DNA of 64,000 bases. Origin: Bugulina stolonifera (taxonomy: Eukaryota > Bryozoa > Gymnolaemata > Cheilostomatida > Bugulidae). Below, piece by piece: positions 46,101-57,500 of this stretch. The notes under the pieces are model-generated. The model ran no database searches, had not been told where the DNA came from, and was given only the letters and a program-made list of their open reading frames with translations. The DNA lies in assembly GCA_935421135.1 (NCBI GenBank), contig OW285189.1, positions 1,536,179-1,600,178 on the forward strand, read 5' to 3'. The position numbers and the translations under genes are program-made. Numbering within the stretch: the first letter of the stretch is position 1; the number at the start of each line of letters is the position of its first letter.

Positions 46101-49100
46101 TATAGTAACATGCTACATATAATGTGTATCCATGTAATATATAGTAACATACTACATAATATAATGTGTGTCCTTGTAATATAATTTATAGTAACATACT
46201 ACATATAATGTGTATCCATGTAATATAGTAACATACTACATATAATGTATATCCATGTAATATATAGTAACATACTACATATATAATGTGTATCCATGTA
46301 ATATATAGTAACATACTACATATAATGTGTATCCATGTAATATAGTAACATACTACATATAATGTGTATCCATGTAATATAGTAACATACTACATATAAT
46401 GTGTATCCATGTAATATATAGTAACATACTACATATAATGTGTATCCATGTAATATATAGTAACATACTACATATAATGTGTATCCATGTAATATATAGT
46501 AACATACTACATATAATGTGTATCCATGTAATATAGTAACATACTACATATATAATGTGTATCCATGTAATATATAGTAACATACTACATATAATGTGTA
46601 TCCATGTAATATATAGTAACATACTACATATAATGTGTATCCATGTAATATATAGTAACATACTACATATAATGTGTATCCATGTAATATATAGTAACAT
46701 ACTACATATAATGTGTATCCATGTAATATAGTAACATACTACATATAATGTGTATCCATGTAATATATAGTAACATACTACATATAATGTGTATCCATGT
46801 AATATATAGTAACATACTACATATAATGTGTATCCATGTAATATATAGTAACATACTACATATAATGTGTATCCATGTAATATATAGTAACATACTACAT
46901 ATAATGTGTATCCATGTAATATATAGTAACATACTACATATAATGTGTATCCATGTAATATAGTAACATACTACATATAATGTGTATCCATGTAATATAG
47001 TAACATACTACATATAATGTGTATCCATGTAATATATAGTAACATACTACATATAATGTGTATCCATGTAATATAGTAACATACTACATATAATGTGTAT
47101 CCATGTAATATAGTAACATACTACATATAATGTGTATCCATGTAATATATAGTAACATACTACATATATAATGTGTATCCATGTAATATATAGTAACATA
47201 CTACATATAATGTGTATCCATGTAATATAGTAACATACTACATATAATGTGTATCCATGTAATATAGTAACATACTACGTATAATGTGTATCCATGTAAT
47301 ATATAGTAACATACTACATATAATGTGTATCCATGTAATATATAGTAACATACTACATAATATAATGTGTATCCTTGTAATATAATTTATAGTAACATAC
47401 TACATATACTGTGTATCCTTGTAATATATAGTAACATACTACATATAATGTGTATCCATGTAATATATACACTACTTTTCCATGCTTCGTATTTTGCTTC
47501 GTATTTTGCTTCGTATTTAAAATACGAAGGATGGAAATGGCACAAAATACGTATTTCCTGACCTTCGTAGGAGCAAGCTCCTTCGACCGTGAGACTTCGT
47601 ATTTCCGAAAATACGTAGGGATTTTTATTGCTTCGTAGCATGGAAGTGCCATCCTTCGAAGCTAGTGTACAAGTACTAGTTAGTAGTACACTATCTGTGG
47701 CTGGCGCAATAGTGTTCACGCTTGAATAACTGCTTGTTGATAACTACATTATGGTTATGACGTCAGTTTGGCTGTGCGCTCCTTGTTGCGGTTGAATTCA
47801 CATTAGACAACGCATAGCTATTTTTAATCCACTAGGTTATTGTACTATGATGTCATAGGCGGGAAAACTTAAATGCGTTTGCCGCAAAACAGTTGAACAA
47901 AATACGAAGCATGGAATTACGCTAGAATGGAGCTTCGAAGGGTGAAACAACTCCCTTCGAAGGAAAATACGAAGCATGGAAAAGTAGTGATTGTAACATG
48001 CTACATATAATGTGTATCCATGTAATATAAAGTAACATACTACATAATATAATGTGTATCTTTGTAATATAATTTATAGTAACATACTACATATAATGTG
48101 TATCCATGTAATATATAGTAACATGCTACATATAATGTGTATCCATGTAATATATAGTAACATACTACATAATATAATGTGTGTCCTTGTAATATAATTT
48201 ATAGTAACATACTACATATAATGTGTATCCATGTAATATATAATAACATAATACAATCATATAATATTTATCCATGTAATATATAGTAATGTACTACATA
48301 TTATAATGTTTATCCATGTATCCCAATTTTTCCTCTCACATGTAGGCGTTATATATAGTATGATGCTGTTTATTTGTGTAGTTAAACTGGGAATATGGGA
48401 AGCAACACTCGCTGAGTATATAGAGTCTATTGAAGAAGTAACAGAAGTAAGTCGTGCTCTGCTCCTTTCTCTTGTAATAATGTACATAGTTACATTTGTA
48501 ACTCTACTGTGGTATGCTGTAGTTACTGTGCTGCGGTATGCTGTAGTTACATGTCGTTACTGTACTGTGGTATGCTGTAGTTACATTTGTTGCTGTACTG
48601 TGATATACTGTAGTTACATTTGTTGCTGTACTGTGGTATGCTGTAGTTACATTTGTTGCTGTACTGTGGTATGCTGTAGTTACATGTAGTTACTGTACTG
48701 TGGTATGCTGTAGTTACTGTGCTGCAGTATGCTGTAGTTACATTTGTAGCTGTACTGTGGTATACTGTAGCTATATGTAGTTACTGTACTGTGGTATGCT
48801 GTAGTTACATGTAGTTACTGTACTGTGGTATGCTGTAGTTACATGTAGTTACTGTACTGTAGTATGCTGTAGTTACTGTACTGTGGTATGCTGTAGTTAC
48901 GTGTAGTTACGTGTAGTTACTGTACTGTGGTATGCTGTAGTTACATGTAGTTACTGTACTGTGTTATACTATAGGATCTGAGAGAAGGAGGACAGCTACA
49001 ACTCTCCCGCAAGCAGGTGCTGCAGAAGACTGGGGAACTGTTTAACTTGAGTCACCAGATTAACCTTAGCTCAGATCTGCTGGACACCCCTGACTTCTAC

Positions 49101-49867
49101 TGGGATAGGGACGACCTGGAGAAACTATATAAACAGTCACAAACCTACTTCAGCATCTCTAACAGAACTCGGGTTAGATGTTTGCTTATATTTGTATTCC
49201 TGATTTAATTCTGGTCGTTAGTTGGGTAAACATTCCTTCTGCACCAGCGACTGGATGCAGCCACGTCTAGGTTAGATTTTAAGAGATGGATACTACTATA
49301 CATGTAGTTTATGAATTGAGCTCAGGCTATTCCTCTGTTGACTACCTACGGTGCAATTGTAATGAAAGCTACACCGGGATTGGCTAATTGACCGAGTATT
49401 GTACACTGATTGGTCGTCAAACCTGCAAATTGTAGGTGATGAATCACAAACTGGGTCACTGCATGGATCTGGTGGACTTGCTTAGAGATCATTTGAACAC
49501 GCAGCATGAAGTAAGACTGGAGTGGATGATAATTATACTCATTCTTGTAGAGGTCAGTGTATTATATGATACTGTTAGTAGAGGTCAGTGTATTATATGA
49601 TATTGTTAGTAGAGGTCAGTGTATTATATGATACTGTTAGTAGAGGTCAGTGTATTATATGATACTGTTAGTAGAGGTCAGTGTATTATATGATATTGTT
49701 AGGTAGATGATAGATTTATCCTCTCCAAATAAAGCCATCAAGGTATGGAGTTGCCTTTTCTGGGTATATACAGTAATTATGCTTGACGTTGTGTTCTGTA
49801 GGTGCTGTTTGAAATATTACACGTATTTGAGAGAAGACAACTACCTGAAGGAGATGCACCATCATAG
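40161..49867 (+). CDS. RMND1: RMND1 homolog (DUF155), mitochondrial translation factor
   Basis: Inner-membrane mitochondrial protein needed for organellar translation. Nine coding exons: 40161-40379, 40497-40608, 42739-42811, 44297-44437, 45487-45599, 48382-48446, 48975-49172, 49436-49552 and 49802-49867. They total 1,104 nt (367 residues; human is 449) and all junction phases agree. The N-terminus is basic and lacks acidic residues ([19 protein letters not shown]), fitting a mitochondrial presequence. DUF155 blocks: [111 protein letters not shown]-terminal membrane segment ([20 protein letters not shown]) is followed by a short tail. An upstream acceptor (TTGCAG at 40149-40154) suggests a non-coding 5' exon. 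Five of eight introns contain tandem arrays. Confidence 0.94.
40730..41333 (+). repeat. 57-bp array in RMND1 intron 2, left part
   Basis: About ten and a half copies of a 57-bp unit containing GTGTAGCTCAGTGTATATAC and CTACAAGTATATATGGTACA. Interrupted at 41334 by a hAT element and resumed after it at 42578. Confidence 0.95.
41334..42577. mobile_element. Nonautonomous hAT-like element, 1,244 bp
   Basis: Ends CAGGGATGCCAAAAC and TTTGGGCATCCCTG are inverted repeats. The target duplication GTATATAC is exact at 41326-41333 and 42578-42585. It lies inside one unit of the 57-bp array, so it is younger than the array. Subterminal AGGGACA motifs recur at both ends. No transposase frame. Confidence 0.92.
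42578..42668 (+). repeat. 57-bp array in RMND1 intron 2, right part
   Basis: About one and a half further copies of the 57-bp unit continuing after the hAT insertion. Confidence 0.93.
43320..43760 (+). repeat. Diverged direct duplication of about 225 bp in RMND1 intron 3
   Basis: Two copies start with TATTTATAATAATATGTAAG and TATTTATAATCATATGTAAG, then share CATCACTGGGTAACAAC/CATCACTAGGTGGCAAC, CTGTATACCAAGGA/CTGTATAGCAAGGA and CCATTAGCAAAAGTGG/CCATTACCGGAAGTGG in order. Strong divergence suggests an old event. Confidence 0.75.
44438..45250 (+). repeat. 11-bp donor-anchored array in RMND1 intron 4
   Basis: About 74 copies of GTAAGTACCAA or GTAAGTACCTA starting exactly at the exon boundary (ACACCAA|GTAAGT). 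Every 11 bp presents a consensus donor. The two unit types alternate irregularly, and a few units carry GTAACT, GTAAAT or GTGCC variants. Confidence 0.97.
45608..47469 (+). repeat. 35-37-bp array in RMND1 intron 5, left part
   Basis: About 51 copies of a unit containing CATATAATGTGTATCCATGT followed by AATATAGTAACATACTA, with two length classes (ATATAG and ATATATAG). It begins within ten bases of the GTTAGC donor. Interrupted at 47470 by a MITE. Confidence 0.96.
47470..47989. mobile_element. 520-bp MITE inside the RMND1 intron 5 array
   Basis: Inverted ends CACTACTTTTCCATGCTTCG and its inverse, extending to about 26 bp. The interior is rich in TTCGTATTTT/AAAATACGAAG words on both strands. 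The flanks are units of the 35-37-bp array (ATATATA left, ATTGTAAC right), so the target duplication is at most about three bases and is not certain. No coding capacity. Confidence 0.85.
47990..48330 (+). repeat. 35-37-bp array in RMND1 intron 5, right part
   Basis: Roughly nine more diverged units with insertions (ATAATATAATGTGT and TTGTAATATAATTTATAG forms) continue after the MITE towards the acceptor at 48381. Confidence 0.9.
48490..48970 (+). repeat. Array in RMND1 intron 6, acceptor side
   Basis: Units of about 34 bp built from TACTGTACTGTGGTATGCTG and TAGTTACATGTAGT with internal shortening. The word GTATGCTGTAG in each unit resembles the real acceptor GTTATACTATAG|GAT, so many decoy acceptors precede the true one. 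Confidence 0.9.
49553..49700 (+). repeat. 31-bp donor-anchored array in RMND1 intron 8
   Basis: Five copies of a unit starting GTCAGTGTATTATATGATAC and ending GTTAGTAGAG. The last six bases of the exon (GTAGAG) are included in every unit, so the exon end plus the GTCAGT donor is repeated. Confidence 0.93.
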
Positions 49868-50147
49868 TCAGTAATATGTAGATGAACTGTACCAGTAATA
49901 TGTAGATGAAATATATACCGACCTTGAACTAGTCAATGATTTAATTACCTTGCCTAAAAATATCATTTAATTGCCTTTATTTTACAGATTGTACTTGTTT
50001 TGTAAGGCTGAAATACTACATTGTACAGTCATGTATTATACTATGTTATGTAAAAATAGTCATGTGTTATCCTATATTATATAAATATAGTCATGTATTA
50101 TACTATATTATGTAAAAATAGTCATGTAGTACTATATTATATAAATA

Positions 50148-50728
50148 TGATGTATTTTTTAAGCAAGGAATTTGTTTATAAGCAGTCGGAGACTTATTTC
50201 AAATCCATGAGAATACCAGTCCTTGACTGGGGTTTGAACCCGCAGCCTCTACAGCACCTAATCGTCTAGCACAGTGAACAGAGCATGCTACCACTACACC
50301 AGCTTAGCAACCTAAAACAGGAAGCTTCACCAGTGAGCAGTAGTCATGCTCTGAGCGAACTGCACGCGAGGTCACCCCTCTTATTGTGGCCACCTTGCGA
50401 TGTAAGGATGTTAGGGGGTTTAGCCATTTTTATTATATATACATGATGTATTTTTTAAGAAAGGGATTTATCTATGAGCAGTCTAATGCTCACCAGTGAA
50501 GCTTCCTTTTTAGGTTGCTGAGCTGGTGTGGTGGTGGCATGTTCTGTTCACCGTGCTAGGCGATTAGGTGCCGTAGAGGCTCCGGGTTCAAACCCCAGTC
50601 AGGGACTATTATTTTCATGGATTCGAAACAAGTCTCTCACTGCTCATAGATGAATTCCTTGCTTAAAAGATACATCATACATATATAATAAAAATGACCA
50701 AACCCCCTATATTATATAACATTCTTAC
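50148..50728. mobile_element. Head-to-head pair of tRNA-like SINE/foldback copies
   Basis: Arms of about 193 bp (50148-50340 and 50488-50680) are inverted copies. Each holds a tRNA-like segment with a B box (GGGTTTGAACCC inverted at 50229-50240; GGGTTCAAACCCC at 50584-50596) and an A-box-like GAGCTGGTGTGGTGG. A second nested inversion pairs 50407-50482 with 50640-50728 (GGGGGTTTAGCCATTTTTAT and its inverse). The box spacing is like that of Leu/Ser-type tRNAs. Not a functional tRNA, because the acceptor stem does not pair. Confidence 0.7.
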
Positions 50729-51505
50729 TGTGGTGTATACACGCAGATAAAGAGCTCTGCTGCATAGAAACTGATTTTACTGAGTGACCTGTAGATGATG
50801 AATCCTGTTCCACATAGACATTAGTCATGCAATAGTCATGCTAAGAGCACTTCCTACAATAATCACTCACATTAAACTACAATGTAATTGTAATTCATCC
50901 TTTCATTTTCCCCATGTTTTATACATGTACACAATTTTTTATGAATTAATTGGCACATTATTTTTGCGTGCCTTGTGATGGCTTAATGGCTTAGTTATGC
51001 TAATAAGCAACTGCTATGAATCAGGTTGCAGAATGCCAATTATAACATTATTAACTATCACAATTATAGTGCAAAAACTAATAATACAGTCATTCTATTA
51101 TACCAAGGTTAAAGCTTTAGGAGTTGCTCGCTATTATCATATAACGACGAAAACTTATCACAAACAGAAATTAAGCATATATGTAGGTGGCGCATACCGA
51201 TCGGATACCCAGTCGAAAATACTAAGGCTCTCACTCCTTTGCATAGCGCCGCAAATAAAACCTTGACATAACTTCCGCGTACGATAGCTATTTCGGAACC
51301 TCTTGATACGCCCCAACTTTTGCTGTTTCCATCCTTGTTGTTAAGCAAGCTATTTTGTTTGATTGAAAAAACATTAAAATAATGCTTTCACTCAGTACTG
51401 ATAATAGCAAAGCATGTTCTAGAAACTGTATTATGTTACCACAGAACCAGTTGTATAAAGGTTTATCTTGAATGATTGTAAAACTGAAACTGTATTGCGA
51501 CAACC

Positions 51506-54500
51506 ATGGATTTAGCAGATGACAAGAAACTTGATAAATTCCTTGGCCAAGTGGACAAAATTAGTAAGTATTAGTAAGGTCAGACTGAGACTCACTCTGA
51601 TCCGATGGCGTTGCATGCTATGGCTAGATCAATAAATGAAAACGTGATCTATTTGGCTCTAGCCACTTCTGGTACCAAAATATAAATCAAGGATTTAACA
51701 GTATGACTATGAGTGTAGTGCTCTACTACTCTGCTGTAGGCCTAGCCATGTTTATCATTAAACAACTAACCTTACATAAATAATCATAATGATAATGATT
51801 GATGACTGCCGATGGTTAGAAGGAACATTGGGTGTTTCAGTTTATCAGTGCTTTATATTATTAAAGTTTCTCTGCTCTGGTTGTCCTAGATAACCTTCCC
51901 TATCAGAAAACTCTACAGATAGACATCTGTTTTAAGGAAGAGATAGCTGAAACAGATTGTTGGATATCATATCATAAACTCTAATAATCCATGACCTAGA
52001 GAATGATGCAGCAAATTGTTAGCTAGTGGGTCTTATAAGTCTCCCAGCCCTTGACATTACGAAGAAGATGGACTCTAATTTATGGGTAAATAAGATGAAA
52101 ATGAAGGTTTTTCCCCCCTTTAACTCTATTGAGCAGCTGCCCTTGGTTAAGCATAATAAGGGTCTGCAATGTGTAACATGTACTGCTCTCACTAGACTCT
52201 ATGCACTGTATGGTGTAGAAATAAATGCATTGAACCATTTTAGATGAATTGATACAAAACTTGAACTCTGAGAATGATGAGGAAAGAGACAAAGCAATGT
52301 CTGAGGCTGACCAGTTCCTTCAGGTGGCCGTGAAGAAGCCAGCACCAGATAGAACTGGGGTGAATAGAACTGTTATTAATAAGAATGCATATAACACACC
52401 ACCGCAGGGACCGCCCTCACAGGGACCACCACCTGCCTGCACAGAACAAGGTTAGTAGTACCCCCTTATCTTTCTTTCCCATACCTAGCTGTCGTGTGCC
52501 TTTACTGTTGATTGCACTAACTTTGATATCTGATAGATATCTATAGACAAGACCAAGCGGGTTACTGGGAACTTGTGTTGTAGTACCCCAAATGTCGTGT
52601 GAATATACTGAGTGATAATCTACTAGAGCCTGTGCACCTTGATATTTTTATATTTTTGTTGACTCCTAATATTTCGATGTATGTCCATACATCATCATCA
52701 GAGGAATGATGATGATGATGTATGGATATACATCGAAATATTAGGAGTCAATAAAAATATAAAAAATGCGTCTCGTCTTATTATTCATCATTAAGATACT
52801 CACTCACACCAACATTCTCCAATATTGGTAGATGCTTTCATGAAGGCTCTGGAGAAAGATGCAGAGGAGCGTGCTGAGCGTAAGAGGGCAGGCAGAGCTA
52901 AGGCTTCTGTGTTTAAAGAAGAAGGAAATGAAGCATTTAAATCTGGTGACTATGAGCAGGCTGTCAAGCTTTATACTCAGGTAAGAGGCAGGTATACTCA
53001 GGTAAGAGACAGGTATACTCAGGTAAGAGACAGGTATTGTATACTCAGGTAAGAGACAGGTATTGTATACTCAGGTACGAGACAGGTATTGTATACTCAG
53101 GTAAGAGACAGGTACTGTATACTCAGGTAAGAGGTAGGTATTGTATACTCAGGTAAGAGATAGGTACTGTATACTCAGGTAAGAGGTAGGTATTGTATAC
53201 TCAGGTAAGAGATAGGTACTGTATACACAGGTAAGAGATAGGTACTGTATACTCAGGTAAGAGATAGGTATTGTATACTCAGGTAAGAGACAGGTATTGT
53301 ATACTCAGGTAAGAGATAGGTGTATATATATCTAACCATAAGAAAGAAGCGACCTAAATTTCAGACCCAGGCCAGTTTGCGAAAATATTTTCTGGCACAC
53401 ATCCATCCAAAGTCGTGAACACACCGACTTGAGCCAAAAGCAAAATCTTCATTTTTGTGTGAAGAAATCGGGTGTGCCGATGAGCTAGGGATGGTTTCAT
53501 CCGGCCAAGCAAAATCCCAGGCCAATAGCCCTTCTGGCCTAGATTGGACAGCCATCTTGTGATTTCTATTTGCGACCCGGGCCCGTCCAAGAGGTTGCGA
53601 AAACACTAATTGTCTAGCTTCCACTGGTTGAATCATCCCCTCCTTTTGTTCAGGGTCTGGATGTTATCAAGGATTTCAAGGAGCTGTGGACCAACAGGGC
53701 CCAGGCCTATATCAAGTTGGGCAGGTATAAGGAAGCCATCTCAGACTGTGACTGGGGTCAGAGATGTGATGAGACGTTCCTTAAAGCCTATGTGCTTGAA
53801 GCCAAAGCCCACCTCGGTTTGCATGATTATGAATCCGCAATTAATCTCTACAAGAAGGCCATGGAAATAGATGGAACCAAGGCTAAGATGATGAAAGGTT
53901 TGTAGACTACAGTAACAGTCTATCTTGAATCTGAAGCTAAAGATGATGAATATCCACTTTGCTGTCACAGTGTCCCAGGTGTGAACCCTGGTCTGGTGTC
54001 AGTTTACCTGTAGTAGTGTGAGCTGAAAGATCTGGTTGATACTACAATAATTTATTATATATGAGTAAGGCTCAAGCAGTAGGTATGGGAATCATTTAGT
54101 AGTGTTTTAAGGTAGGTGGTGTGAGGTAGGCGGTGTGAGGTAGGTGGTGTGGGATAGGCAGTGCGGGGTAGGCAGTGCGGGGTAGGCAGTGCGGGGTAGG
54201 CAGTGCGGGGTAGGCAGTGCGGGGTAGGCAGTGCGGGGTAGGCAGTGCGGGGTAGGCGGTGTGGGGTAGGTGGTGTCGGTGTTGTCTTATGATGGTGTAA
54301 TAAACTGCAGAGTTTATTCGGGAAGCTGAACTGGCTCGAGACTCAGCAGGTGAAGAGAGAGATGTGAGGGAGTTATTTGAGAGCGGAGCCCAACACCCGG
54401 CTACTCTGGTAGACGTTATGAAGAAGGTAAAGTCTGAAGGAGAACTTCCTCTCTACTATGACGGAGGAGTGAGAGTGCTGGCTGACCTTCTCAAGGATGG

Positions 54501-57500
54501 TATGTAGAGGTGCAGTGGTGACGCTTTGAATAACTAGTAGGAATACTGACACTGTCTATTCTTTATTGTGTATGTAAAGCGCCTTGAAAGAGGCAGTCCT
54601 ATGTTGTTGGTTTATTTATCTTAAGGGGAAACCACTAGCTTTGTATGACCCCGGCAATACTTTTGACTATCTATACTCCCTCCATTCATTAATCACATGA
54701 CTTTATGGATATGAATGTTTGTATTTCTGTTTGCAGACAAGTGTAAGACATTATTCAGAGCAGAAGGTGGTCTGGAAATATACATACAGCATTCCTTTTT
54801 CTCACGGTATGTCTGCCTAGTCTAGAGACCAATGGATGGATATAATCTGTAGAGTTGACATAGCTACACTGTAGTAGATGTAATCTTTAGAGTTGACATA
54901 GCTAGTAGATATAATCTGTAGAGTTGACATAGCTAGTAGGTGTAATCTGTAAACTTGGCGTAATTGGAAGTTATAATGTACCTACAACTTACTATTTTCC
55001 TGTCTCACTATTCTACTTGTAGTGTCATGTTAGAGGTGAGTTTGGAAAGTCTCAATAGAGAAGAGTTGGATGCTTGTTCTGGAATGTTCCATCTGCTAAC
55101 CTGCTCTGCTGAAAACAACGGTAAGTGTTAGCTTATACTATCATACTGTATATAGTTGGTAAGTGTTAGCTTATACTATCATACTGTATATAGTTGGTAA
55201 GTGTTAGCTTATACTATCATACTGTATATAGTTGGTAGGTGTTAGCTTATACTATCATACTGTATATAGTTGGTAAGTGTTAGCTTATACTATCATACTG
55301 TATATAGTTGGTAGGTGTTAGCTTATACTATCATACTGTATATAGTTGGTAGGTGTTAGCTTATACTATCATACTGTATATAGTTGGTAGGTGTTAGCTT
55401 ATACTATCATACTGTATATAGTTGGTAAGTGTTAGCTTATACTATCATACTGTATATAGTTGGTAAGTGTTAGCTTATACTATCATACTATATATAGTTG
55501 GTAAGTGTTAGCTTATACTATCATACTATACATAGTTGGTAAGTGTTAGCTTATACTATCATACTGTATATAGTTGGTAGGTGTTAGCTTATACTATCAT
55601 ACTGTATATAGTTGGTAGGTGTTAGCTTATACTATCATACTGTATGTAGTTGGTAGGTGTTAGCTTATACTATCATACTGTATATAGTTGGTAGGTGTTA
55701 GCTTATACTATCATACTGTATATAGTTGGTAGGTGTTAGCTTATACTATCATACTGTATATAGTTGGTAAGTGTTAGCTTATACTATCATACTGTATATA
55801 GTTGGTAAGTGTTAGCTTATACTATCATACTGTATATAGTTGGTAAGTGTTAGCTTATACTATCATACTGTATATAGTTGGTAGGTGTTAGCTTATACTA
55901 TCATACTGTATATAGTTGGTAGGTGTTAGCTTATACTATCATACTATATATAGTTGGTAAGTGTTAGCTTATACTATCATACTGTATATAGTTGGTAAGT
56001 GTTAGCTTATACTATCATACTATATATAGTTGGTAAGTGTTAGCTTATACTATCATACTATATATAGTTGGTAAGTGTTAGCTTATACTATCATACTGTA
56101 TATAGTTGGTAAGTGTTAGCTTATACTATCATACTGTATATAGTTGGTAGGTGTTAGCTTATACTATCATACTGTATATAGTTGGTAGGTGTTAGCTTAT
56201 ACTATCATACTGTATATAGTTGGTAAGTGTTAGCTTATACTATCATACTGTATATAGTTGGTAAGTGTTAGCTTATACTATCATACTGTATATAGTTGGT
56301 AAGTGTTAGCTTATACTATCATACTGTATATAGTTGGTAAGTGTTAGCTTATACTATCATACTGTATATAGTTGGTAGGTGTTAGCTTATACTATCATAC
56401 TGTATATAGTTGGTAGGTGTTAGCTTATACTATCATACTGTATATAGTTGGTAGGTGTTAGCTTATACTATCATACTGTATGTAGTTGGTAGGTGTTAGC
56501 TTATACTATCATACTGTATATAGTTGGTATGTGTTAGCTTATACTATCATACTGTATGTAGTTGGTAAGTGTTAGCTTATACTATCATACTGTATATAGT
56601 TGGTAAGTGTTAGCTTATACTATCATACTATATATAGTTGGTAAGTGTTAGCTTATACTATCATACTGTATATAGTTGGTAGGTGTTAGCTTATACTATC
56701 ATACTGTATATAGTTGGTAGGTGTTAGCTTATACTATCATACTGTATGTAGTTGGTAAGTGTTAGCTTATACTATCATACTGTATATAGTTGGTAAGTGT
56801 TAGCTTATACTATCATACTGTATGTAGTTGGTAGGTGTTAGCTTATACTATCATACTGTATATAGTTGGTAAGTGTTAGCTTATACTATCATACTGTATA
56901 TAGTTGGTAAGTGTTAGCTTATACTATCATACTGTATATAGTTGGTAGGTGTTAGCTTATACTATCATACTGTATGTAGTTGGTAGGTGTTAGCTTATAC
57001 TATCATACTGTATATAGTTGGTAGGTGTTAGCTTATACTATCATACTGTATATAGTTGGTAGGTGTTAGCTTATACTATCATACTGTATATAGTTGGTAA
57101 GTGTTAGCTTATACTATCATACTGTATATAGTTGGTAAGTGTTAGCTTATACTATCATACTGTATATAGTTGGTAAGTGTTAGCTTATACTATCATACTG
57201 TATATAGTTGGTAGGTGTTAGCTTATACTATCATACTGTATATAGTTGGTAAGTGTTAGCTTATACTATCATACTATATATAGTTGGTAAGTGTTAGCTT
57301 ATACTATCATACTGTATATAGTTGGTAGGTGTTAGCTTATACTATCATACTATATATAGTTGGTAAGTGTTAGCTTATACTATCATACTATATATAGTTG
57401 GTAAGTGTTAGCTTATACTATCATACTGTATATAGTTGGTAGGTGTTAGCTTATACTATCATACTGTATGTAGTTGGTAGGTGTTAGCTTATACTATCAT

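Noticed and set aside
50220..50600. Functional tRNA genes
   Set aside because: A- and B-box-like words exist, but the acceptor stem does not pair, and copies sit in inverted SINE-like arms.
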